Both the position numbers and the translations under genes were made by a program. A DNA stretch of 8,667 bases from Deltaproteobacteria bacterium (GTDB taxonomy: Bacteria; Desulfobacterota; GWC2-55-46; S146-73), in NCBI GenBank assembly GCA_015492355.1, contig WGFF01000309.1, forward strand, positions 1-8,667, given 5' to 3'. Shown piece by piece: positions 1-5,893 of this stretch. A model generated the notes under the pieces. It ran no database searches, was not told where the DNA came from, and worked only from the letters and a program-made list of their open reading frames with translations. Numbering within the stretch: position 1 is the stretch's first letter; each line of letters begins with the position of its first letter.

Positions 1-89
1 AAGTTTTGGGGAAGGGAGTTTGAGGGAACCCCCTTTTGTAAAAGGGGTTTCCCTCACAATCAGACAAGTCCGAAAAAGATACCATTACC
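1..89. repeat. Dispersed palindromic repeat, copy A (at contig edge)
   Basis: This is the first of two copies of a roughly 90-bp sequence; the other is at 2783-2873. By eye the two align along their whole length with about seven substitutions and two single-base gaps. The core is a near-perfect palindrome with arms at 22-37 and 40-55, a 2-nt GT centre, and one mismatch (29 against 48). A shared tail containing CCGAAAAAGATACC follows. It lies about 70 bp beyond the stop codon of the minus-strand dgt gene. No T-run follows the stem on either strand, so it is not a textbook intrinsic terminator. The window starts exactly at the repeat's first base, which fits an assembly break in a multicopy repeat. 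Confidence 0.75.
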
Positions 90-156
90 TAAATCTTTGT
101 TTCAACTCCGCCCCTGTAATACCTGACCGCACATTAAAAGGTACTTAGACAAAACA

Positions 157-1314
157 TCATACCTTCTCAAAGGGATCGAAGAGCTTTTTATACTCCTCCA
201 TGGCGAATCTATCGGTCATACCTGCTATATAGTCGCATATAACCCTTTCCTTTCCGAACCTATCTATATCGGAATGGACATGGGGAGGCAGGAGCCTTGG
301 CTCCCTCATGTAGACGGTAAACAGGTTTCTCAGAATCCTTCTTGCCTTATCTGCCATGCGTGTAACCCTATGGCGTCTGTAGTGGTTCTGTTTAAGGACT
401 CCCTTGAGTTGATTGTTCTTACGTTCCATCTCAGGACTGAACCTTGCAATCGGCTCCTTTCTCCTCCTTATATCCTCTGGTGAATCTATCCCTTCCCTTT
501 CTATGGTCTTAAGGACTGTCTCAACGAGGTCTGTAACCTGCTGGTTTATTATCCTTATTATAGTCTGGCACTTGTGTATCTTGAAATCCTCATGCGGGTA
601 GAGCCTCCTTACCTCTGTGAGGTTTTCATACCATAGTTCCACCTCTTTCAGCGCCTCCGGGTCCATCATCTCCGAGGAAAGACCATCGTCAAGGTCATGG
701 TTGTTGTACGCTATCTCATCTGCTATGTCCACTATCTGTGCCTCCAGAGGGGGCTGTGCTGTAAGGTCATATTCCTTGTATTGTGCTGGTCTGTCATGCT
801 CGGTGTTGTGCTTTATTATACCTTCCCTTACCTCCCAGGTCAGGTTCAATCCCCTGAATCGTGGGTACCTGCGTTCGAGTTCTTCGACTATCCTCAGGCT
901 GTGTGCATTGTGTTCAAAGCCTCCATGGTCTGTCATAAGATGGTCCAGGGTTTCCTCTCCTGTATGACCGAAGGGTGGATGCCCAAGGTCATGGGCAAGG
1001 GCTATCGCCTCTGAAAGGTCTTCATTGAGTCCGAGTGCCCTTGCAATAGTCCTCGATATCTGGGCAACCTCTATGGTGTGGGTAAGACGTGTCCTGTAGT
1101 GATCGCCTTCGTGATAGACGAAGACCTGGGTCTTGTACTCCAGCCTCCTGAAGGCATTACAGTGGATGATGCGGTCCCTGTCCCTCTGGAAGGGAGACCT
1201 GAAGGGATGCTCTGGTTCCGCATGTCGTCTGCCCCTTGTGGATTCACTCTTTACCGCATAGGGGGCAAGCCTCCTTTCCTCTATCTCTCTGTAATCACTC
1301 ACCCTCAACATCAT
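157..1314 (-). CDS. dgt: dGTPase-like HD-domain deoxynucleotide triphosphohydrolase
   Basis: The 385-residue product is a deoxyguanosinetriphosphate triphosphohydrolase-like protein of the cytoplasmic HD superfamily. This family hydrolyses dNTPs to the deoxynucleoside and triphosphate, which affects dNTP pool balance. The N-terminus carries the family pattern ERRLAPYAVKSESTRGR (about residues 13-29), followed by FRRLEYKTQVF near 55-65. The metal-binding HD residues are visible as H79 in RTRLTHT, H108-D109 in LAHDLGHPPFGH, and D196 in IVDIADEIAYNNHD. The length suits the shorter bacterial subgroup (about 330-390 residues) rather than E. coli Dgt (about 505), so substrate preference cannot be assumed. 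Two ATG codons stand in tandem at the start, and an AAGGGA ribosome site sits just upstream of the first. It is divergent from the Slp gene across 47 bp. Confidence 0.93.
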   Translation of the reverse strand: MMLRVSDYREIEERRLAPYAVKSESTRGRRHAEPEHPFRSPFQRDRDRIIHCNAFRRLEYKTQVFVYHEGDHYRTRLTHTIEVAQISRTIARALGLNEDLSEAIALAHDLGHPPFGHTGEETLDHLMTDHGGFEHNAHSLRIVEELERRYPRFRGLNLTWEVREGIIKHNTEHDRPAQYKEYDLTAQPPLEAQIVDIADEIAYNNHDLDDGLSSEMMDPEALKEVELWYENLTEVRRLYPHEDFKIHKCQTIIRIINQQVTDLVETVLKTIEREGIDSPEDIRRRKEPIARFSPEMERKNNQLKGVLKQNHYRRHRVTRMADKARRILRNLFTVYMREPRLLPPHVHSDIDRFGKERVICDYIAGMTDRFAMEEYKKLFDPFEKV

Positions 1315-1321
1315 AAATCCC

Positions 1322-1349
1322 TTGACCTGGATATTGTATATTGTAGTAT
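1322..1349 (+). promoter_or_regulatory. Candidate promoter for the Slp lipoprotein gene
   Basis: A TTGACC box (1322-1327) is followed after 16 bp by TAGTAT (1344-1349). A start about 7 bp past the -10 would fall near 1356, only a few bases before the ATG at 1362. That would give a nearly leaderless transcript, and no Shine-Dalgarno sequence is visible in 1350-1361. This is a consensus match by eye only. Confidence 0.35.
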
Positions 1350-1368
1350 CCTAAATATAGAATGAAAA
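1340..1368 (-). promoter_or_regulatory. Candidate promoter for dgt
   Basis: Read on the minus strand, TTTTCA (1368-1363) is followed after 17 bp by TACAAT (1345-1340), which differs from TATAAT at one base. Transcription would begin near 1333, leaving a leader of about 19 nt that contains the AAGGGA ribosome site of dgt. The -10 overlaps the -10 of the divergent Slp promoter and the -35 lies in the first codons of the Slp gene, so the two promoters could exclude each other. Confidence 0.35.
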
Positions 1369-1871
1369 GGATATGGTATATGTCTTTCCTTCTCCTCTGT
1401 GGGTGTGGATCGGTCATATCACCCCATATCCTCAAGGAGGTAGACCGCACGATAACCCCTGAGATGGTCCAGAAAGAACCAGACCACTACAGGGGCAAAC
1501 GGGTCGTCTGGGGCGGTATAATTGTGTTGAGCGAGAACCTTGAGAAAACAACCATAATAGAGGTACTCGGAACAGAACTATCCTCCACAGATAGACCCAC
1601 ACTCAAAAATCCCGATGGAAGATTCCTCATCGAAAAAGAAGGCTACCTCGATACCCTTATTTACAGCAGGGACAAACGGATAACTGTTGCAGGCATAATC
1701 AAGGGTATCAGAAAGAGAAATATCGGCAAGATGGAGTATACCTTTCCTGTTCTCACACCCCTTGAGATAAAACTCTTTGAGCCTGTAAAGGAACCATACC
1801 CCTATACTGTCCCGCCATGGTGGTATTACCATTATCCACCGTGGTCGTATCCGTTCTACTGTCCACCATGA
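1362..1871 (+). CDS. Slp-family outer-membrane lipoprotein
   Basis: The 169-residue product is an Slp/YeaY-type lipoprotein, probably anchored to the periplasmic face of the outer membrane. Its short N-terminal signal (KR, then a hydrophobic stretch at about 4-14) ends in LCGC, giving Cys15 as the likely lipidated residue; Cys at -2 is unusual but tolerated. The family core follows: TPEMVQKEPDHYRGKRVVWGG (about 33-53), then RFLIEKEGYLDTLIYSRDKRITVAG, similar in order and spacing to Slp's GLYVGQQARFGGKV and SGFLDPVNYRNHFVTILG. The last 25 residues are rich in Pro, Tyr and Trp (PPWWYYHYPPWSYPF), as in other Slp tails. The biochemical role of the family is not well defined; E. coli slp is induced on starvation and stationary phase. 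No Shine-Dalgarno sequence is visible. The stop lies 2 bp from that of the convergent small ORF. Confidence 0.85.
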   Translation: MKRIWYMSFLLLCGCGSVISPHILKEVDRTITPEMVQKEPDHYRGKRVVWGGIIVLSENLEKTTIIEVLGTELSSTDRPTLKNPDGRFLIEKEGYLDTLIYSRDKRITVAGIIKGIRKRNIGKMEYTFPVLTPLEIKLFEPVKEPYPYTVPPWWYYHYPPWSYPFYCPP

Positions 1872-1873
1872 CC

Positions 1874-2014
1874 TCATCCATCCGAGCCACAGCCATCCTT
1901 CACACCTCTGAGGTATTCGATATACTCATCGTAGTATTCGTCCATAAGGGAATCCATCTCCCTGTCAGCGGTATCTATACCCTTTTTGACCCTCAGGTAT
2001 TCAAGAAAGGTCAT
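1874..2014 (-). CDS. Small acidic protein of 46 residues downstream of queC
   Basis: This short ORF has an ATG at 2014 and a TGA ending at 1874. Its ribosome site is strong: AAAAGGAGGG lies about 10 bases before the ATG, immediately after the queC stop. The product begins MTFLEYLRVKKGIDTADREM and continues with MDEYYDEYIEYLRGVKDG. It is rich in Asp, Glu and Tyr, is probably one or two short helices, and has no signal peptide or membrane segment. It starts 22 bp after queC ends and is presumably co-transcribed with it. I do not recognise the family and assign no function. Support comes from the ribosome site, the tight packing between queC and the convergent Slp gene, and the fact that without it the gap would be an odd 165-bp space. 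Confidence 0.6.
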   Translation of the reverse strand: MTFLEYLRVKKGIDTADREMDSLMDEYYDEYIEYLRGVKDGCGSDG

Positions 2015-2036
2015 ATTCCAGCTCCCTCCTTTTCTC

Positions 2037-2717
2037 TCAAATAGCCCTTTTCCTGTACGGTATGGGGTCTCTCAGACCAGCCTCCTGAAATCCCCTGAGC
2101 CTCAGAAGACAGGAGTCACACTCCCCGCAAGCCACTTGCTCATCCTTGTAGCACGACCATGTAAGGTGAAAGGGTGCACCGAGTTCAGAACCCCTTTTAA
2201 TTATCTCTGGCTTTCGCATGTGTATCAGAGGGGTCACTATCCTTATCCGTGTGGATGGTTTTGTACCCGCATCAATAGCCCTTTCAAAGGCACTGTAAAA
2301 TCCCTCTCTACAGTCAGGGTATCCCGAGCTATCCTCCTCCACTGCCCCTATGTATATATATCCTGCCCCGATTACCTCTGCCCAGGATACAGCGATACTC
2401 AGAAGATGGGCATTCCTGAAGGGGACGTATGTTACTGGTATATCCTGTCTTGAGAGGTCACCTTCTGGTACATCTATCCTCTCATCTGTGAGCGCAGACC
2501 CACCTATCTCACTGAGATATCCTATATCCGCAACGAGCCTTTCTTCTATGCGGTAAAAATCCCCTATGGCATGGAAGCACTGGAGCTCCTTTCGCTCTGT
2601 CCTCTGCCCGTAGTTCACATGGAGGAAGGCACACCTCCCCTCCCTTACCGCAATGGCAGCGGTAACAGCACTGTCAACTCCCCCGCTTACAAGCACTATA
2701 GATCTTCTATCCCTCAC
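2037..2717 (-). CDS. queC: 7-cyano-7-deazaguanine (preQ0) synthase QueC
   Basis: The 226-residue product is QueC, which uses ATP and ammonia to convert 7-carboxy-7-deazaguanine to preQ0. preQ0 is the precursor of queuosine in tRNA (and of 7-deazaguanine DNA modifications in some bacteria). The PP-loop ATP-binding motif SGGVDSAV is at 11-18, with NYGQRTERKE at 35-44 and the family segment VPFRNAHLLSIA at 98-109. The C-terminal zinc site is intact: C189, C197, C200 and C203 in CYKDEQVACGECDSC. Length is typical. The start is a GTG: an in-frame TAG lies four codons upstream, and no ATG fits before the PP-loop. The ribosome site is weak. A GATAAT at 2751-2746 (minus) could be a -10 box, but no convincing -35 was found. 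No other queuosine gene is in the window. Confidence 0.95.
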   Translation of the reverse strand: MRDRRSIVLVSGGVDSAVTAAIAVREGRCAFLHVNYGQRTERKELQCFHAIGDFYRIEERLVADIGYLSEIGGSALTDERIDVPEGDLSRQDIPVTYVPFRNAHLLSIAVSWAEVIGAGYIYIGAVEEDSSGYPDCREGFYSAFERAIDAGTKPSTRIRIVTPLIHMRKPEIIKRGSELGAPFHLTWSCYKDEQVACGECDSCLLRLRGFQEAGLRDPIPYRKRAI

Positions 2718-2756
2718 GGTCTTTTCTGGCTAAAGGTCTTCAAGGATTATCCATCC

Positions 2757-2798
2757 CCCTTTCCCAGAAAACTTTAGACCAGAAGTTCTGGGGAAGGG
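2757..2798. repeat. Inverted arm abutting repeat copy B
   Basis: CCCTTTCCCAGAAAACTT (2757-2774) is the inverted counterpart of AAGTTCTGGGGAAGGG (2783-2798), the first 16 bases of repeat copy B. They pair with one mismatch and a two-base bulge around an 8-nt loop (2775-2782). The repeat unit may therefore be larger than 90 bp, or a second, inverted partial copy may lie beside copy B. The equivalent flank of copy A is outside the window. Confidence 0.6.
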
Positions 2799-2873
2799 AG
2801 TTTGAGGGAAACCCCTTTTGTAAAAGGGGTTTCCCTCAGAATACAGACGGGTCCGAAAAAGATACCCATTACC
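2783..2873. repeat. Dispersed palindromic repeat, copy B
   Basis: This second, intact copy of the repeat at 1-89 sits in the 187-bp gap between queC and the fused kinase gene. Its core is a perfect palindrome with 16-bp arms at 2804-2819 and 2822-2837 around GT; the next bases out (2803 and 2838) also pair. It begins 32 bp beyond the stop of the minus-strand kinase gene. Copy A likewise lies just beyond a minus-strand stop, in the same orientation. No ORF is present and no T-run follows the stem. It could stabilise or end transcripts, or be a REP- or MITE-like element; the sequence alone does not decide. Confidence 0.8.
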
Positions 2874-2904
2874 TTATTTAATCATACCGTTCCGCACGGG
2901 ACAA

Positions 2905-4446
2905 TCAGAAAATCCGCTCAACCACCCTTACAACGAGTCCATCCACCTCCCCGCGTGTATCCAGGAGGAGGTGGGGTTCTTCTATCGGCAGAACCATAGC
3001 CTTCTGGCGGGTGTATATCTCCCATCTTGCATCGGATACCGTCCTGTCCTCAAGCCTACTTATAAGCCTTGCCCTCACTGTATCGTCATCTGCTGTACAC
3101 TCTATGATGTGAAAGAGCGCCCCTCTCCTTTCTGCCTCCCTTTTTGCCTCGCTGAGGTATTTCCGTTCAAGGAACGTTGCATCGAGTATTACGGACCTTC
3201 TCTTACCGAGGAGTTCCCCTGCCCTGTTGATGAGGGTTTTATATGTCCTCTCTGTGAACTCATCGGTATATATACCCTTTTTGTATCCCTCGAACCTGTG
3301 TTCGAGTGGCTGTATGCCTGCGAGCTCCTTTCTTACTGTGTCAGAGGATATGTGAACCATATTACCATACTGTGCAAGCCTCTGCGAGAGTGTGGTCTTG
3401 CCAGTACCTGAAAGACCACTTACAACTATGAGCATGGGTCTGAATCCACCTGTTGCATATAGATAGGCAAGGTGGAAATGGAACCTGCAGCTTACAATCG
3501 CCCTCTTCCTTTCCCCATCTGGTACCTCTGCCTCATCCACCTTGAAACCATCCACCTTACCCCTCACATAGGCACGGTAGCATTTATAGAAGTCAGAAAG
3601 CCCTCTGCCATCCCTGTCATTGAGGGTGGAAAAATACTCCTCTTCGAGCACACCAGAAAGGTCGTCCCTGTTGTAATAGTCGAGATCCATGGAGAGAAAG
3701 GCAATATCAGAGACTGTATCCGAATACCTGAACCGCTCGTTAAACTCTATACAATCGAATATAATTATCCCGTCATCCACTGAGATATGATCCGAGTGTA
3801 TATCACCATGGCAGTCCTTTATAAAACCCTCATCAACCCTCTTTGCGAACAACCCCTCGTTCTCCCTTAAGAAGGTGTCCGTGTAGTTCTTGATGGTAGT
3901 GTAGTATCTATCAGATATGGTCCTGCCTATGAAGCTCATGGTCTGATGGAAGTTCTCTTCTGTGTTCTTCCTTATTATCTCTGGGGTGCCGAAGGCAGAG
4001 ATACGGGGGTTGGTCTCTCCGTGCCTGTGGAAGTGCGCTATCCTGCGTGCTATCCTTCTTATGGTATCCTCTGTTACGGTGTTGTTCTTTATCATCTCCT
4101 TGAGGATGGTCTCATCCCGGAGTCTTCTCATCTTTACCGCATATTCAACCACCCTGCCCCTGCCACCTACCCTGATCCCGCCGTTGGATGTAATCTCCAC
4201 CACACCAAGGTATACAGAGGGGGCAAGTCTTCTGTTGAGCCTTACCTCTTCTTTGCAGTAAAAAGCCCTCTTCTCAAGGGTTGTAAAATCGAGAAACCCG
4301 AAATCAACGGGTTTTTTGACCTTGTAGACATACTCGGGCGTGAGGAATATAAAGGATATATGGGTCTGGATGAGTTCGATCCTCTCTGGCTTTTCAGGGT
4401 AGGTATCTGGCTTAAGAAGGGCTTTTACAAGGTCAGGAAGGCTCAC
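2905..4446 (-). CDS. Fused APH-fold kinase-like and P-loop (AAA_33/zeta-like) kinase protein
   Basis: The 513-residue protein has two domains. Residues 1 to about 330 match the COG2187-type aminoglycoside-phosphotransferase-like fold: KVKKPVDFGFLDF near 42-54, the catalytic-loop motif CHGDIHSDHI at 212-221, and the metal-binding segment IIFDCIEFNERFRYSD near 228-242. The C-terminal part is a COG0645-type P-loop kinase with Walker A GLSGTGKTT at 344-352 and VILDATFLERKY at 419-430. Databases usually call this arrangement bifunctional aminoglycoside phosphotransferase/ATP-binding protein; the substrate is unknown and antibiotic resistance should not be inferred. The frame stays open for 52 codons upstream, but those lie inside hpt. 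I chose the GTG at 4446, which overlaps the hpt stop as GTGA, has AGGGG upstream, and starts just before the conserved region. It is evidently translationally coupled to hpt. Confidence 0.87.
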   Translation of the reverse strand: MSLPDLVKALLKPDTYPEKPERIELIQTHISFIFLTPEYVYKVKKPVDFGFLDFTTLEKRAFYCKEEVRLNRRLAPSVYLGVVEITSNGGIRVGGRGRVVEYAVKMRRLRDETILKEMIKNNTVTEDTIRRIARRIAHFHRHGETNPRISAFGTPEIIRKNTEENFHQTMSFIGRTISDRYYTTIKNYTDTFLRENEGLFAKRVDEGFIKDCHGDIHSDHISVDDGIIIFDCIEFNERFRYSDTVSDIAFLSMDLDYYNRDDLSGVLEEEYFSTLNDRDGRGLSDFYKCYRAYVRGKVDGFKVDEAEVPDGERKRAIVSCRFHFHLAYLYATGGFRPMLIVVSGLSGTGKTTLSQRLAQYGNMVHISSDTVRKELAGIQPLEHRFEGYKKGIYTDEFTERTYKTLINRAGELLGKRRSVILDATFLERKYLSEAKREAERRGALFHIIECTADDDTVRARLISRLEDRTVSDARWEIYTRQKAMVLPIEEPHLLLDTRGEVDGLVVRVVERIF

Positions 4447-4979
4447 TTTCCTGTATCCCCTTTTTCGATTATGTACACACCTTTCAGTTCCCTGTACCTC
4501 TCCTTGTAATCGAGCCCGTATCCCACAACGAATCCACCACCTATCACCTTGCCACAGTAATCTATCCTCACACCAGGCTCCCCCCTTACCAGAAAGGAAC
4601 ATAGTTTAAGCGACGATGGCTCCTTCTTTTCGAGATGTTCGAGAACCTTCCTCACAGTACCACCTGTATCGACTATATCCTCCACCACTATCACATCCCT
4701 TCCCTTGATATCCACTGTTATATCCCTTGTTATAACCACATCCTTGGAAGGGACATCCCTTTTCCCGTAGCTTGAAGCCTGGATGAAATCTATCTCAAGG
4801 GGTATCTCAAGGGTACGTACAAGGTCTGAAAGGAACACAAAGGCACCCTTGAGCACACCCACAAAAACAGGCTCTTTACCTTCAAAATCCCTTCTTATCT
4901 CCTCTGCGATGCGTTCAACAAGGTGGTGAATCTCCTCAGGGGGGATGAGAAGAAAGAGTCTTTTGTCCCTCGAGTCCAT
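4443..4979 (-). CDS. hpt: Hypoxanthine phosphoribosyltransferase
   Basis: The 178-residue type I phosphoribosyltransferase transfers phosphoribose from PRPP to hypoxanthine (and usually guanine) in cytoplasmic purine salvage. Visible family elements are LIPPEEIHHLVERIAEEI (11-28), the VGVLKGAFVFLSDL loop (40-53), and ASSYG (68-72), the flexible-loop region. The PRPP-binding motif VVEDIVDTGGTV is at 98-109, followed by GGFVVGYGLDYKERYRELKGVYI near the C-terminus, where the base stacks. Length is typical. The ATG at 4979 agrees with family N-termini, although only a weak AAGAA precedes it in place of a Shine-Dalgarno sequence. It is the first gene of a minus-strand pair with the fused kinase and overlaps it by 4 bp. 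A promoter at 5124-5095 and a leader hairpin at 5016-5042 precede it. Confidence 0.95.
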   Translation of the reverse strand: MDSRDKRLFLLIPPEEIHHLVERIAEEIRRDFEGKEPVFVGVLKGAFVFLSDLVRTLEIPLEIDFIQASSYGKRDVPSKDVVITRDITVDIKGRDVIVVEDIVDTGGTVRKVLEHLEKKEPSSLKLCSFLVRGEPGVRIDYCGKVIGGGFVVGYGLDYKERYRELKGVYIIEKGDTGK

Positions 4980-5015
4980 TGGATACGTTCTTAATTCAGG
5001 GTGATAGGTACCTCA

Positions 5016-5042
5016 GGGGAGATTTTTGAAAGGTCTCTCCCC
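5016..5042 (-). promoter_or_regulatory. Hairpin in the hpt leader
   Basis: In the predicted hpt leader, GGGGAGA (5042-5036) can pair with TCTCCCC (5022-5016) as a 7-bp stem around a 13-nt loop. It lies 36 bp before the hpt ATG, in a leader of about 110 nt. No T-run follows the stem on the minus strand, so it is not an attenuator terminator as it stands. It might affect translation or RNA stability. The flanking sequence GGGAGAGACC and CTGAGGTACC recalls pieces of glycine riboswitch aptamers, but the conserved core between them is missing. Confidence 0.35.
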
Positions 5043-5094
5043 CAGAAATGCTCATCTCTAATCGCCGTCTTTCAGGGTGTAGAGTTCTTCCAAA

Positions 5095-5124
5095 AAGATA
5101 CAACCCGCAGGGTATGTGTGTCAA
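5095..5124 (-). promoter_or_regulatory. Candidate promoter for the hpt operon
   Basis: On the minus strand a perfect TTGACA (5124-5119) is followed after 18 bp by TATCTT (5100-5095), which matches TATAAT at four positions. Transcription would start near 5088, giving hpt a leader of about 109 nt. It is the best sigma-70-like match in the 259-bp gap (4980-5238), and its direction and position suit hpt and the fused kinase gene. No ORF with family features is visible in that gap. Confidence 0.5.
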
Positions 5125-5182
5125 GGATAAAGCCTCTTGGGGTCTTCCAGTCTGTCATCGGTGGCGATACCTTTTTAGACCT

Positions 5183-5210
5183 TGACTTTTGGAGAGTATC
5201 TGTGTAATTT
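5183..5210 (+). promoter_or_regulatory. Candidate promoter for the exported-protein gene
   Basis: A TTGACT (5183-5188) is followed after 16 bp by TAATTT (5205-5210), only a half match to a -10. It lies about 30 bp before the plus-strand ATG at 5239, with an AGGGGG ribosome site between. The -35 is good and the -10 is poor, so this is tentative. Confidence 0.3.
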
Positions 5211-5238
5211 TTCTAAAAAAACAGGGGGTCGCTGATTT

Positions 5239-5643
5239 ATGAAAAGGACTCTGTTGCTGGCAGGACTTATGGGGCTATGGGTGCTATTTACTGGAATGGG
5301 TGGCAGACCAGGGGTAGAGGTGCCCATACCAGAGGTGGACTTCCATGCAACCATAATAGATGATCAGGATATAGCAACAAAATGCACCAATATAAGCTGG
5401 GATGGTGAGACCTTCTTTACAGGCATGAGAGGCAAGGGCAGGGTGACCATACCATTTGAAAGGGTCAAGAAGGTGGTCAGCGTGGGAGAGGGATACGGTG
5501 GAAAGAAGGATTTTCAGATAATACTCAAAGACGGAGAGATGGTTGCGGTGACCTTCGACAGTGATGCAAGACTTACAGGCACAACAACCTTCGGTACCTA
5601 CAGGATATTCGCAAAGAATATAAAGGAGATAATCTTTGAGTGA
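5239..5643 (+). CDS. Small exported protein of unknown function
   Basis: The 134-residue product starts with MKRT and a hydrophobic stretch (about 5-19), a plausible Sec signal peptide; no lipobox follows. The mature part looks like a compact beta-rich domain: VDFHATIIDDQDIATKCTNI (33-52), then GKGRVTIPFERVKKVVSVGE, DFQIILKDGEMVAVTFD, and a closing FGTYRIFAKNIKEIIF (118-133). Similar short proteins with a TIPF...I segment and a final F-G-x-(Y/F)-R-I-x-x-K-x-I-x-x-I pattern occur, as I recall, in Geobacter-like bacteria without assigned function. The ATG at 5239 is preceded by AGGGGG with about 10-base spacing. It is alone on its strand, divergent from hpt and convergent with the quinone operon. 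I assign no function; periplasmic location is inferred from the signal. Confidence 0.75.
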   Translation: MKRTLLLAGLMGLWVLFTGMGGRPGVEVPIPEVDFHATIIDDQDIATKCTNISWDGETFFTGMRGKGRVTIPFERVKKVVSVGEGYGGKKDFQIILKDGEMVAVTFDSDARLTGTTTFGTYRIFAKNIKEIIFE

Positions 5644-5893
5644 ATATCCCCCTTCTCAAGGTGGCTCTTACCTCCCGGCAGGGTCTCATCCATCCTTAAC
5701 CCCCTGAGGACTATAACCTTTTGAGGTTAATTGAAATTACCCCTCAAAGGAGTCATCCCCATCATCCATACCCGCACAAAGGGGTTTTAAGGGCTACAGG
5801 GGAAGATAAGACCTCTGCTTTTTGTTAAGAGATGGAAATATCCTGCGGGGCAGGCTTTAGAGCGATACCCTGTTCGCCTCTGAACCATAGACC
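5644..5893. other. Non-coding gap between convergent genes
   Basis: This 250-bp stretch lies between the stops of the exported-protein gene (plus) and the SCP2 gene (minus). I see no supported ORF in either direction. It holds a weak hairpin, CCTTTTGAGG (5717-5726) pairing with CCTCAAAGG (5742-5750) with a one-base bulge, and the candidate plus-strand terminator at 5797-5823. I found no copy of the dispersed repeat here. Confidence 0.6.
5797..5823 (+). terminator. Candidate intrinsic terminator
   Basis: CAGGGG (5797-5802) can pair with CCTCTG (5812-5817), including one G-U pair, around a 9-nt loop, followed by CTTTTT (5818-5823). The T-run places it on the plus strand, 154 bp after the exported-protein gene. 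The stem is short and the distance is long, so support is moderate. Confidence 0.35.

Noticed and set aside
2804..2837. Intrinsic terminator at the palindrome of repeat copy B (and copy A)
   Set aside because: The stem is strong, but no T-run follows it on either strand, and conservation extends far beyond the hairpin. It is kept as a repeat, not as a terminator.
2905..4446. Aminoglycoside resistance gene
   Set aside because: The N-terminal domain only shares the APH fold and belongs to a fused family of unknown substrate. The hpt operon context and absence of mobile elements argue against acquired resistance.
3946..4509. Long plus-strand open frame (187 codons) and other plus-strand frames across 274-1365, 1986-2453, 2971-3783 and 6541-7107
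   Set aside because: All lie antisense to well-recognised minus-strand genes, are rich in Cys, Pro and Ser in the way of reversed frames, and lack family features or convincing ribosome sites.
4447..4602. 52-residue N-terminal extension of the fused kinase
   Set aside because: It would lie wholly within hpt in another frame, has low-complexity Trp/Gly/Arg content, and aligns with no APH-family sequence. The GTG at 4446 explains the start better.
4995..5060. Glycine riboswitch upstream of hpt
   Set aside because: Only the outer pieces (GGGAGAGACC and CTGAGGTACC) resemble the aptamer; the conserved CCGAAGG-type core is missing and the gene context does not fit.
5001..5207. 68-codon plus-strand frame in the hpt upstream region
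   Set aside because: No ribosome site, no recognisable features, and it overlaps the hpt promoter and leader.
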